Below the pieces are notes generated by a model. The model was not told where the DNA came from and searched no databases. It was given only the letters and a program-made list of their open reading frames with translations. A program made the translations under genes and the position numbers. 64,000 nucleotides of DNA from an uncultured Lachnospiraceae bacterium. Lineage in GTDB: Bacteria; Bacillota; Clostridia; Lachnospirales; Lachnospiraceae. Positions 45,762 to 54,322 of the stretch are shown one piece after another. The DNA lies in NCBI GenBank assembly GCA_958402795.1, contig CATXUX010000017.1, positions 9,396-73,395 on the forward strand, in the 5' to 3' direction. Each line of letters begins with the position of its first letter. Positions within the stretch are counted from its first letter, which is position 1.

Positions 45762-47138
45762 ATGAACAAAATAAAAAAATTAAGTGCAATCATGCTGTTT
45801 TGCTGTATGTTAGTTTCGAATTTGACAGTTACGGCCCTGGCTGCGGATGGAACCTTGATGTTTTCTGATCCGGAAACAAAAGCGGGAGAACGGGTTGGAG
45901 TAGATCTTGTTGTAAATGGCGGCGATGCAGCTCTGGGTGATGTTGAAGTGAACGTTCGTTATGATACTTCTATGCTGGAGTTTATTGAAGGTGAGAATGT
46001 TTCAGCAGGAGAAGACGGAATCCTGACCTATCGTGTTCAGGGAAGCGGGAATGAAACCGAATATCGGACTACATTATATTTTACAGCGCTGAAGGCAGGG
46101 GATACGACACTGTCTGTAGAGGGAAGTACCGCTTATTTGTATTCAGATGAGACACTTAACCTTACAGAAGGCAGCTCGGCAATTAAGATTGCAGAGGGTG
46201 AGAATGTGGCGCAGGAAACATCTGCATCGGATGCGGAGGATGTACCGGTAACAGTAGACGGGACTCAGTATACGCTGTCAGACCATTTTTCAGAGGCATT
46301 GATCCCGGAAGGGTATACGGAAACAACAGTAACTTATGGCGGAGCGGAGCGCAAGTTTGTCGTGAATGAAACGAATACCGTGTATCTTGGGTATCTGCTT
46401 GATGCATCCGGAAACGGAGCGTTCTTCCTCTATGACAGTGACAAAGCCTCATTTTCCCCATATGTGGAATATAAACTGTCTGATACAACGTCGATAGTTC
46501 TTTTAAATGATGATTCGGCGATTTCCCTGCCGGAGAGATATCAGGAAACGACTCTGACAATTAACGATGCTGTATTTCCTGTATGGCAGGATATGGAGCA
46601 GCAGACATATTATATTGTATATGCAGTCAATAACAATGGTACAAAGAGTCTGTACCAATATGATTCGGAAGAACAAACATATCAGCGGATCGAGATTCAG
46701 GCTGAGCAGGATGAGAATGAGACGGATAGTTCTTTATTAGGAACAATCCAGGGGGTTGTAGACCAGTTCTTCCCGATTGTATTTGCCGTAGTGGTTGCGG
46801 TTCTGATTCTTATGCTGGTTATTATCATTGTTGTAGCAGTGAAGCTGGTCCACTGTAATCAGGAATTAGATGAGCTGTATGGAGAAGATAAGGATAACGG
46901 AAACAGCAATCATACGGGAGGGACTTCCGGAAACAAGAAAGATAATCTGTTTATCGTACAGGATGACGATGATGATGATTATATGGAAGAAGATTATGAA
47001 GAGGAAGAGTCTTATCGGTCCGGCGGCAACGGATATGATGAGGCAGATGATGATGAAGATTATGACGATGGAGACTATGACGACGATGACGATGATGATG
47101 ACGATGATAGTTTCGACATAGATTTCATTGATCTGTAA
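45762..47138 (+). CDS. Membrane-anchored surface protein with cohesin-like domain and acidic cytoplasmic tail
   Basis: Function not known. 458 residues: signal peptide (1-28), a cohesin-like beta-sandwich (about 30-150: GTLMFSDPETKAGERVGVDL, VNVRYDTSMLEFIEG), a second extracellular region (about 160-330), one transmembrane helix (about 337-363), and a highly acidic tail ending in ten consecutive Asp codons (47079-47108) before SFDIDFIDL. Orientation is N-out, so the Asp/Glu tail would be cytoplasmic. Cohesin modules bind dockerins, but no dockerin protein is seen nearby. It lies between an LCP gene and glmS; a scaffold or sensor role is a guess. Confidence 0.8.
   Translation: MNKIKKLSAIMLFCCMLVSNLTVTALAADGTLMFSDPETKAGERVGVDLVVNGGDAALGDVEVNVRYDTSMLEFIEGENVSAGEDGILTYRVQGSGNETEYRTTLYFTALKAGDTTLSVEGSTAYLYSDETLNLTEGSSAIKIAEGENVAQETSASDAEDVPVTVDGTQYTLSDHFSEALIPEGYTETTVTYGGAERKFVVNETNTVYLGYLLDASGNGAFFLYDSDKASFSPYVEYKLSDTTSIVLLNDDSAISLPERYQETTLTINDAVFPVWQDMEQQTYYIVYAVNNNGTKSLYQYDSEEQTYQRIEIQAEQDENETDSSLLGTIQGVVDQFFPIVFAVVVAVLILMLVIIIVVAVKLVHCNQELDELYGEDKDNGNSNHTGGTSGNKKDNLFIVQDDDDDDYMEEDYEEEESYRSGGNGYDEADDDEDYDDGDYDDDDDDDDDDSFDIDFIDL
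47079..47108 (+). repeat. GAT/GAC trinucleotide tract encoding ten Asp
   Basis: Ten consecutive Asp codons mixed from GAT and GAC, part of a longer GAT-rich stretch from 46962. Length change in units of three would alter only the acidic tail of the cohesin-like protein and keep the frame. Confidence 0.75.
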
Positions 47139-47146
47139 AACAAAAG

Positions 47147-47182
47147 ACGGTTATGTGTAATGCATAACCGTTTCCTTTTTTA
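47147..47182 (+). terminator. Intrinsic terminator hairpin just before glmS
   Basis: ACGGTTATG (47147-47155) pairs with CATAACCGT (47163-47171), 7-base loop, followed by TTCCTTTTTT. It lies 9 bases after the cohesin-like gene stop and ends only 25 bases before the glmS start, leaving no space for a promoter between them. Confidence 0.75.
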
Positions 47183-47207
47183 AATAAACAGGGAGGTTGG
47201 TTACGTT

Positions 47208-49034
47208 ATGTGTGGAATTGTAGGCTATGTGGGAGACCGTCAGGCTGCACCGATCCTGCTGGACGGTCTGGAAAAACTGGAATATCGCGGGTATGATTCG
47301 GCAGGAATCGCAGTATATAACGGGAAAAATATCGAAATGAAGAAGGCAAAGGGCCGGTTGAAGGTGCTGCGTGAACTGACGCATGATGGAAGAACTCTTT
47401 CCGGGACGATCGGGATCGGGCATACCCGCTGGGCAACGCACGGCGAGCCGTCTGATGCGAATGCACACCCACATTTCAATAAGGATAAAAGTATTGTGGT
47501 TGTCCATAATGGGATTATCGAGAATTATCTGAAGTTAAAAAATAAGCTGATACGAAAAGGCTATCAGTTTATATCGGATACAGACACCGAAGTGGTTGCA
47601 CATCTGCTGGACTATTACTACAACGGTAATCCGCTGCAGACGATCACAAAAGTGATGCATCGCATGGAGGGGTCATACGCACTGGGGATTCTGTTCAAAG
47701 ACCATCCGGACGAATTGTATGCCGTGCGAAAGGATAGTCCGCTGATCGTAGGGCATGCAGAAGACGGCTGTATCATTGCATCCGACGTGCCCGCTGTCCT
47801 GAAATATACAAGGGACGTTTATTTCATAGAAAATGAAGAAATCGTCAGAATGACGAAGGAATCTATGGAATTTTTCAATGTAGACGAAGAGGCGATCGAG
47901 AAAACCCCGGTTCATATTGACTGGGATGTAGATGCCGCTGAAAAAGGCGGTTATGAACATTTTATGCTGAAAGAAATGTATGAGCAGCCGAAAGCGATTG
48001 CGGATACATTTTCTCCGCGCATCAAAGACGGCAAAATCGTCATCGAAGAGCTGGGGATGACGGACGACGAGATCAGGGCAGTACGAAAGATCATGATCGT
48101 AGCGTGTGGTTCTGCGTATCATGTCGGCATGACGAGCAAATATGTGTTGGAAGGCATGGCACGGATCCCGGTGGAAGTGGATCTGGCGTCGGAATTCCGT
48201 TACCGGGATCCACTGATTGAAGAGGGAACTCTTGTAATCGTGATCAGCCAGTCCGGTGAAACGGCGGATTCCCTGGCTGCCCTGCGTGAGGCTCAGGCAC
48301 GGGGCGCCCGTGTTCTCGGAATTGTCAATGTAGTAGGAAGCTCCATTGCGCGCGAAGCGGACAATGTCATGTATACATGGGCAGGACCGGAGATCGCTGT
48401 TGCAACGACCAAGGCATATTCCTGCCAGCTCATTGCCATGGATCTTCTGGCAATGAAATTTGCAAGAACACGGGGGACGATCACGGATCAGGAATTACAG
48501 GGATATATCGAAGATATGAAACGGCTTCCGGATCAGGTGGAACTTTTGCTGAATCATAAGAATCGTGTTCAGAAGTTCGCGAACCGTTATCTGGCGGCGC
48601 GGGATGTGTTTTTTATCGGGCGTGGGATTGATTATGCGATTTCATTAGAAGGATCGCTGAAGCTGAAAGAAATCTCCTATATCCATTCCGAGGCATATGC
48701 GGCGGGGGAACTGAAGCATGGTACAATTTCTCTGATCGAGGATGGCACGCTGGTTGTAGCGGTTCTGACGCAGCCGGATTTGTACAAAAAGATCATCAGC
48801 AATATGGTCGAGGTACGGACCCGGGGCGCCTTTGTACTTGCCGTAACGAATGAAGGAAATGACGAAGTGGAGCGGGCGGCAGATTATGTGATCTACATTC
48901 CGCAGACCAATAAATATTTTACCAATTCACTGGCGATCATTCCGCTTCAGCTGTTTGGATATTATATTTCCGTCGGGAAAGGCTGCGATGTGGATAAGCC
49001 AAGAAACCTCGCAAAGTCTGTAACGGTAGAATAA
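47208..49034 (+). CDS. glmS: Glutamine-fructose-6-phosphate aminotransferase GlmS
   Basis: Makes glucosamine-6-phosphate from fructose-6-phosphate and glutamine, the entry to UDP-GlcNAc for peptidoglycan and the CapD substrate. 608 residues: N-terminal glutaminase with the nucleophile C2 (MCGIVGYVGD), HTRWATHG and NGIIENY; then two SIS domains (about 285-605) with ACGSAYHVG, SQSGETADSL and the C-terminal DKPRNLAKSVTVE. GGGAGG lies about 10 bases before ATG 47208. No glmS ribozyme fits in the 69-base gap upstream; a terminator-like hairpin is there instead. Confidence 0.97.
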   Translation: MCGIVGYVGDRQAAPILLDGLEKLEYRGYDSAGIAVYNGKNIEMKKAKGRLKVLRELTHDGRTLSGTIGIGHTRWATHGEPSDANAHPHFNKDKSIVVVHNGIIENYLKLKNKLIRKGYQFISDTDTEVVAHLLDYYYNGNPLQTITKVMHRMEGSYALGILFKDHPDELYAVRKDSPLIVGHAEDGCIIASDVPAVLKYTRDVYFIENEEIVRMTKESMEFFNVDEEAIEKTPVHIDWDVDAAEKGGYEHFMLKEMYEQPKAIADTFSPRIKDGKIVIEELGMTDDEIRAVRKIMIVACGSAYHVGMTSKYVLEGMARIPVEVDLASEFRYRDPLIEEGTLVIVISQSGETADSLAALREAQARGARVLGIVNVVGSSIAREADNVMYTWAGPEIAVATTKAYSCQLIAMDLLAMKFARTRGTITDQELQGYIEDMKRLPDQVELLLNHKNRVQKFANRYLAARDVFFIGRGIDYAISLEGSLKLKEISYIHSEAYAAGELKHGTISLIEDGTLVVAVLTQPDLYKKIISNMVEVRTRGAFVLAVTNEGNDEVERAADYVIYIPQTNKYFTNSLAIIPLQLFGYYISVGKGCDVDKPRNLAKSVTVE

Positions 49035-49130
49035 ATAAAAAAACAATATTTTTTTATCAATAAGACACAGATTCATCACAAAGGGCGATTATGATAACAG
49101 ATGTAAAACATAAGAAGAGAGGGATTCGTT

Positions 49131-50432
49131 ATGGAAAATCAATATAACTATTATAATCCGGATGGTTATCAGCACTCAGACTATAACCACCGCCCAGATG
49201 ATATGAATCATAACAAAGGAAAGAAAGGAAAAATTCCGAAAGTATTTACGACGATCGGACTTGCGGTTCTGTTCGGTCTGATTGCAGGAGGCGTATTCCT
49301 TGCAACGAGCGCTGCCGGAGGAAAACTACTTGGTCTGGATTTTGGATCAGAGAAGAAGGAGACACAATCGGTTTCCTCTAACACGACAACTCTGTCAAAA
49401 TCTTCCAGCGTAGTAACTTCGGATGTGTCGGGGATCGTAGAAAATGTGATGCCATCGATCGTTTCCATCACAAACCTGAGCGTACAGGAAGTACAAAACT
49501 TCTGGGGGATGACGCAACAGATGGAAAGCACCAGCGCCGGAACCGGTATTATCATATCCCAGACAGACGATGAGCTTCTGATCGTGACGAATAATCATGT
49601 TGTCGAGGGAAGCGAAACGCTGACAGTTACGTTTGACGATGAGACAAGTGTGGAGGCAAATATTAAGGGAACCGATTCCGAAACTGATCTGGCAGTGATT
49701 GCAGTTCCGCTGGACAGTATTTCTTCTGATACGATGGACGCGATCGCGATCGCAACGCTCGGCGATTCTACTAAACTGAAAGTAGGAGAACCCGCAATCG
49801 CAATCGGAAACGCGCTTGGCTATGGTCAGTCCGTTACCACTGGAGTGATCAGCGCACTTGGCCGTGAGGCAACAACGACAGATACAGCTACAGGCGAGAC
49901 AACATCGACCGGCGTGAAGCTGATCCAGACGGATGCGGCGATCAATCCGGGAAACAGCGGGGGCGCACTGGTAAATGTCAATGGGGAAGTGATCGGGATC
50001 AATTCATCCAAGATCGCAGGTGACACGGTAGAAGGAATGGGGTACGCGATCCCGATCAGTGATGTGTCTGATATCATTGATGAACTGATGAATCAGGAGA
50101 CCAAGCAGAAGGTCGCGGAAGGCCGGCAGGGATACATCGGGATCAAAGGATACGATGTGGCAAGTGAAAGTTCCGAGCGTTACAACATCCCGGCAGGCGT
50201 CTATGTTGATGAAGTGGTAGATGGCGGCGGCGCGCAGGCGGCGGGGATCACAAAAGGAAATGTGATCACGGCTCTGAACGGCACGACGGTGGACAGTATG
50301 GAGGCTCTGCAGAGAGAACTTCAGTATTATGAGATCGGCGAGACTGTAAAAGTTACAATCCAGATTCCGGAAAATAATGGAGAATGGACGGAGAAAGACG
50401 TAGATGTGACGTTGGGTAAGAAAGCAGAGTAG
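49131..50432 (+). CDS. htrA: HtrA/DegP-family serine protease with PDZ domain
   Basis: Membrane-anchored quality-control protease acting outside the membrane. 433 residues: hydrophilic N-terminal tail rich in Tyr/Asn/His (1-35), one transmembrane helix (about 38-60), trypsin-like domain with triad H156 (TNNHVVEG), D186 (TDLAVI) and S276 (GNSGGAL), and one PDZ domain (about 335-425, GVYVDEVVDGGGAQAAGI). The N-terminal tail is typical of Lachnospiraceae HtrA. It has its own terminator downstream. Its placement among wall genes fits a role in folding or trimming the secreted ChW proteins, by inference. Confidence 0.95.
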   Translation: MENQYNYYNPDGYQHSDYNHRPDDMNHNKGKKGKIPKVFTTIGLAVLFGLIAGGVFLATSAAGGKLLGLDFGSEKKETQSVSSNTTTLSKSSSVVTSDVSGIVENVMPSIVSITNLSVQEVQNFWGMTQQMESTSAGTGIIISQTDDELLIVTNNHVVEGSETLTVTFDDETSVEANIKGTDSETDLAVIAVPLDSISSDTMDAIAIATLGDSTKLKVGEPAIAIGNALGYGQSVTTGVISALGREATTTDTATGETTSTGVKLIQTDAAINPGNSGGALVNVNGEVIGINSSKIAGDTVEGMGYAIPISDVSDIIDELMNQETKQKVAEGRQGYIGIKGYDVASESSERYNIPAGVYVDEVVDGGGAQAAGITKGNVITALNGTTVDSMEALQRELQYYEIGETVKVTIQIPENNGEWTEKDVDVTLGKKAE

Positions 50433-50450
50433 AAAATATGGAGATAAAAA

Positions 50451-50486
50451 ACGGGAGACCTATGAGTGAAGGTCTTCCGTTTTTTT
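50451..50486 (+). terminator. Intrinsic terminator after htrA
   Basis: ACGGGAGACCT (50451-50461) pairs with AGGTCTTCCGT (50470-50480) with one G-T wobble, 8-base loop, followed by a run of Ts to 50486. It isolates the htrA transcript from the poly-G promoter 33 bases further on. Confidence 0.88.
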
Positions 50487-50518
50487 GTCATAGAAGGCTC
50501 CGAAATGCGGTCTGAATA

Positions 50519-50548
50519 TTGACAAAAATATTCGGGGGGGGGTATAAT
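50519..50548 (+). promoter_or_regulatory. Sigma-A promoter with a G9 tract in the -35/-10 spacer
   Basis: TTGACA (50519-50524), 18-base spacer AAAAATATTC-G9-less-one arrangement ending in the G run (50534-50542), then TATAAT (50543-50548). Both hexamers match consensus; the G run abuts the -10. A change of one G alters the spacer to 17 or 19 bases, which should change promoter strength. Confidence 0.83.
50534..50542 (+). repeat. Poly-G tract (G9) in promoter spacer
   Basis: Nine consecutive Gs directly upstream of the TATAAT of the ChW gene at 50593, the longest homopolymer G run in the window. Its place between -35 and -10 is the classic layout for transcriptional phase variation. Confidence 0.9.
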
Positions 50549-50592
50549 GGTATTTGTAATATTTTGCCAATATAGAAGAGGAGGAGATATTT

Positions 50593-52890
50593 GTGGCTCA
50601 TATAGGGAAAAAGGTTATCGCGTTTCTTCTCACGCTGTCACTTGTGTGTATACCGATACCTGCTTATGCAGAGGAACCTGTGACAGATACAGGAGTGGTT
50701 TCCGCAGACAGCAGTAATGCAGTAGGGGACGAAAACGGACAGAATATGTCTGCTTCTGATGCAGAAAATTCAGATGATCCGGCAGAAGAAACGGATAAAG
50801 ACTCAGAAGAGAGTGAAGGATCGGAGCAGGAGACTGGTGAGATCTCGGAGGAAGAAGACACTGCGGATACCGCCGAAGCGGACGTCACGGTTTCTACGGA
50901 AGAAGATGGAACAGATTCCGGAACGGGTACAGAGGGAGAAAAACAGCCAGATGAATCCGGAAATACCACGGAGTCAACTCCCGAAACAGAAGATGAAACT
51001 GCTGCACAGGCTGCGGAGGAAACACAGGAATCAACATATACCCTCAGATACAATGGACATATACAGAATATTGGCTGGCAGAAGGAAAAATCCGAAGGGC
51101 AGATCGGAACAACCGGACAGTCGCTGCGTATGGAAGCTTTTACGATCCATGTTATGGAGCAGACGGCAGACGGGAAGGAAAAGAAACTCTCAGGAGCAAT
51201 CCAGTACCGTGCGCATGTACAGAATATCGGCTGGCAGAACTGGGTATCAGACGGCGGAACAGCCGGGACAACCGGACAGAAGAAGCAGATTGAGGCAGTA
51301 CAGATCCGGCTGACCGGGAGTCTTCAGGAAAAGTACGACATATATTATTGGGCGCATTGTGCGGATTACGGTAATCTTGGCTGGGCGAAGAACGGTGAGA
51401 CGGCAGGGACAACAGGATTGGGAAAATCTCTTCAGGCGCTTACAATCGTGCTTGTGAAAAAGGGAAGTGCAAACGCTCCGGCACAATCAGCAAGAAGCTA
51501 TTATGAGCCGACGGACAAGGGATGCGTTACATATCAGTCACACGTGCAGGATATCGGCTGGCAGGATTCTGCTGCAGATGGAGCAAAAAGCGGGACTACA
51601 GGTCAGTCGAAGCGCATGGAGGCGCTTCGGATCTATCTGGCAAATCCGAAGGACGCGAATGGAAAAGAGATCGCGGGTTCTATCGAATATCGTGCGCATG
51701 TGCAGGATATCGGCTGGCAGAACTGGGTATCGGAAGGAAAAACTGCAGGAACGACCGGACAGAGTAAACGCCTTGAGGCGGTGCAGATCCGGTTGACCGG
51801 AGAACTGGCAAAGCAGTATGATGTATATTATCGTGTCCACAGCGCCAATATCGGAGACCTTGGCTGGGCAAAAAACGGAGAGACGGCAGGTTCGATCGAA
51901 TACAGAAAAGCTGTTGAGTCTGTTTATATCAAAGTTGTGAAAAAAGGCAGTCAGGATGCTCCCACGCAGAGCGGCAGAACCTATCTGGATGCAGCGAATA
52001 TCGGAAAACTATCTAATACGGTATCTGTAAGCGGGAAGGGTTGGCAGAGTGCGGTCGGAAACAAGCAGACCGCCGGGACGACCGGACAGAGCAGACAGAT
52101 TGAAGCACTGAAATTAAGCATAGACACGAGCGCCGCGAATGCCTACAGCGGAGGAATCCAGTATAAAGCTCATATCCAGGATACCGGCTGGTCAGGCATG
52201 GCGTCAAATGGAAATGTTGTAGGAAATTCCGGAAGCGGAAAACGGATCGAGGCAGTCCAGATTTCGCTGACCGGGGAACTGGCGAAGTACTGTGATGTGT
52301 ATTATCGTGCACATGTTCAGGATTATGGCTGGCTTGGCTGGGCGATGAACGGACAGTCGGCAGGAACGACAGACTGTTCCTACAGAATGGAAGCACTTCA
52401 GGTAACTATTGTCCCGAAATGGTCAGAAGCACCAGGCAGTACAAGCGGCGCTTTTAAGAATACACGGGCAAAGGTCCGCTATGAGAATGCAATCAATACG
52501 ATTCTTAACAGTGCGGGACGAGATCTTTCTGCCTGTTACTGGTGGGTTGTAAATAATTTGAGCTACCAGACGCTTCCGATTCCGATGAGTCCTCCGGCGG
52601 GATACAGCAGAGAAGAAGGATACGCGATCTACGGGGTGGAGAACCGGAGAGGAAACTGTTACTGCTATGCCGCGGCATTTGCAGGGGCAGCACGCGCACT
52701 GGGGTATGACGCAACATATGTGGAAGGCCAGGTGACGGCTGCCAGAGGCGGCTATACGCCGCACGGCTGGGTTGTGATCCGAATGAACGGAGGCTCCTAT
52801 ATCTGCGATCCGGAAGCACAAAGAGAGATTGGAAGATATACATTTTATATGCAGCCGATTTCGAACACAGTTTTAAGCTACATACAGTAA
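50593..52890 (+). CDS. ChW-repeat secreted protein with transglutaminase-like C-terminal domain
   Basis: 765 residues: signal peptide (1-28), acidic linker (about 30-140), nine ChW repeats in three triplets (about 145-615), and a C-terminal transglutaminase/protease-fold domain (about 620-765). The expected triad is visible: C689 in GNCYCYAAAF, H724 in PHGWVVI and D739 in ICDPE. Such domains in clostridia act as cysteine proteases or cross-linkers; the substrate is unknown. GTG 50593 has GAGGAGGAG about 8 bases upstream. The ChW half is nearly identical to that of the gene at 23035, while the C-terminal enzyme differs. Unlike that gene, this one is intact and its G tract is in the promoter. 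Confidence 0.93.
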   Translation: MAHIGKKVIAFLLTLSLVCIPIPAYAEEPVTDTGVVSADSSNAVGDENGQNMSASDAENSDDPAEETDKDSEESEGSEQETGEISEEEDTADTAEADVTVSTEEDGTDSGTGTEGEKQPDESGNTTESTPETEDETAAQAAEETQESTYTLRYNGHIQNIGWQKEKSEGQIGTTGQSLRMEAFTIHVMEQTADGKEKKLSGAIQYRAHVQNIGWQNWVSDGGTAGTTGQKKQIEAVQIRLTGSLQEKYDIYYWAHCADYGNLGWAKNGETAGTTGLGKSLQALTIVLVKKGSANAPAQSARSYYEPTDKGCVTYQSHVQDIGWQDSAADGAKSGTTGQSKRMEALRIYLANPKDANGKEIAGSIEYRAHVQDIGWQNWVSEGKTAGTTGQSKRLEAVQIRLTGELAKQYDVYYRVHSANIGDLGWAKNGETAGSIEYRKAVESVYIKVVKKGSQDAPTQSGRTYLDAANIGKLSNTVSVSGKGWQSAVGNKQTAGTTGQSRQIEALKLSIDTSAANAYSGGIQYKAHIQDTGWSGMASNGNVVGNSGSGKRIEAVQISLTGELAKYCDVYYRAHVQDYGWLGWAMNGQSAGTTDCSYRMEALQVTIVPKWSEAPGSTSGAFKNTRAKVRYENAINTILNSAGRDLSACYWWVVNNLSYQTLPIPMSPPAGYSREEGYAIYGVENRRGNCYCYAAAFAGAARALGYDATYVEGQVTAARGGYTPHGWVVIRMNGGSYICDPEAQREIGRYTFYMQPISNTVLSYIQ
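51683..52278 (+). repeat. 596-bp exact direct repeat, copy 2 (ChW region)
   Basis: Matches 24142-24737 without a mismatch. Same orientation, 27.5 kb apart, in the ChW array of the transglutaminase-like gene. Recombination between the copies would exchange or fuse the catalytic ends of the two genes. Confidence 0.93.
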
Positions 52891-52906
52891 GTGGAGAGAA
52901 TGACAC

Positions 52907-54313
52907 ATGGTTTTTAGTTCAATGACATTTTTATGTGTATTTCTGCCGGTCGTGCTGTTACTTTATTATGCAGTAAGATCTGTTCGCGCCAAAAACGGAT
53001 TGCTGATCGTGGCGAGTCTTGTGTTTTATGCATATGGGGAACCGATTTATATTCTGCTGATGCTTTTCAGCATTTTTCTGAACTATTTACTTGGGAGAAT
53101 GCTGACTCAAAGAAAGCCGTCACAGAAGAAATGGATACTAACGATTGCGGTAGTTGTAAATATCGGACTCTTGTTCGTATTTAAATACAGCAGCCTGTTT
53201 CTTGGAACATTCAATCAAATAACCGGACTGGATGTTCCGATACCGGGTTTTGAACTCCCGGTTGGAATTTCATTTTATACGTTTCAGGCACTTTCTTATG
53301 TGATTGATGTGTACCGTGGAGATGTAGAAGCAGAGCATAACTTTTTTCATGTTATGCTCTACATTTCTTTTTTTCCACAGTTGATTGCAGGACCGATCGT
53401 AAAATATCATGATATTCATGAACAGATTCGGTGCCGCAGAGCAGATCCGGATGAAATTGCAGAGGGGGTCCGTCGTTTTATTATCGGATTATCGAAAAAA
53501 GTTTTGATTTCAAATACGATGGCATCTGTGGCGGATACTTTTTTTTCTGTGCAGACCGGCGAACTGAATGTGCTTTCTGCGTGGACTGCTGCCGCGGCTT
53601 ACTTATTTCAGATTTATTTTGACTTCAGCGGATACAGCGATATGGCGATCGGACTGGGACACATGTTTGGATTTTCCTTTCGGGAAAACTTCAACTATCC
53701 TTATATTGCAGATTCTATACAGGATTTCTGGCGCAGATGGCATATTTCATTATCGACGTGGTTTAAGGAATATTTATACATTCCGCTTGGCGGGAACCGA
53801 AAGGGAAAACATCGCACAATCTTAAATAAATGGATCGTTTTTTGCGCCACCGGCCTGTGGCACGGAGCAAACTGGACTTTTTTGATCTGGGGGATGTGGC
53901 ATGGAATGTGGATCACGCTTGAGACGGTGATTCCGGTAAAAAGGTTTCCGAAATGGATTCGCCATATTTATACGATAGTAATCGTAACAGTCGGATTTGT
54001 GATCTTCCGTGCGGATACATTGACGCAAGGAGTTCAGATCATTGCCCGCATGTTTTCCGGATGGGAATTCTCTTCTGTGCAGATGAACCTATGGATGACA
54101 CAGATGGATCCGCTCTGCATCATTACGTTAATCGTATCAGTGATCGGAAGTACACCGTGGCTGAAGAAAATTTTGACAGTGGCAGGGGAAAATGAAAAAT
54201 CTGTCAGAGTCTGCGAAACAGCAGGATATGCGGTAAGTATCGGATTATTATTTTTGTGTATGCTGAGTTTATCCGGCGGCGGATATAACCCATTTATTTA
54301 CTTCAGGTTTTAG
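52907..54313 (+). CDS. MBOAT family O-acyltransferase (AlgI/DltB-like)
   Basis: Polytopic membrane protein of 468 residues that moves acyl groups (usually acetyl) across the membrane for polysaccharide decoration. It has the AlgI family opening MVFSSMTFLCVFLPVVLLLYY, PVGISFYTFQALSYVIDVYRG, DFSGYSDMAIGLG, and the catalytic histidine H319 in LWHGANWTFLIWGMWHG. ATG 52907 lies 16 bases after the ChW gene and follows GGAGAG. The DHHW/AlgX-like gene follows 9 bases later, the usual partner that acetylates polymer outside the cell. Confidence 0.95.
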   Translation: MVFSSMTFLCVFLPVVLLLYYAVRSVRAKNGLLIVASLVFYAYGEPIYILLMLFSIFLNYLLGRMLTQRKPSQKKWILTIAVVVNIGLLFVFKYSSLFLGTFNQITGLDVPIPGFELPVGISFYTFQALSYVIDVYRGDVEAEHNFFHVMLYISFFPQLIAGPIVKYHDIHEQIRCRRADPDEIAEGVRRFIIGLSKKVLISNTMASVADTFFSVQTGELNVLSAWTAAAAYLFQIYFDFSGYSDMAIGLGHMFGFSFRENFNYPYIADSIQDFWRRWHISLSTWFKEYLYIPLGGNRKGKHRTILNKWIVFCATGLWHGANWTFLIWGMWHGMWITLETVIPVKRFPKWIRHIYTIVIVTVGFVIFRADTLTQGVQIIARMFSGWEFSSVQMNLWMTQMDPLCIITLIVSVIGSTPWLKKILTVAGENEKSVRVCETAGYAVSIGLLFLCMLSLSGGGYNPFIYFRF

Positions 54314-54322
54314 GAGGAACAG

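Noticed and set aside
47139..47207. glmS ribozyme upstream of glmS
   Set aside because: The 69-base gap is too short for the ribozyme core and consists mainly of a simple terminator hairpin.
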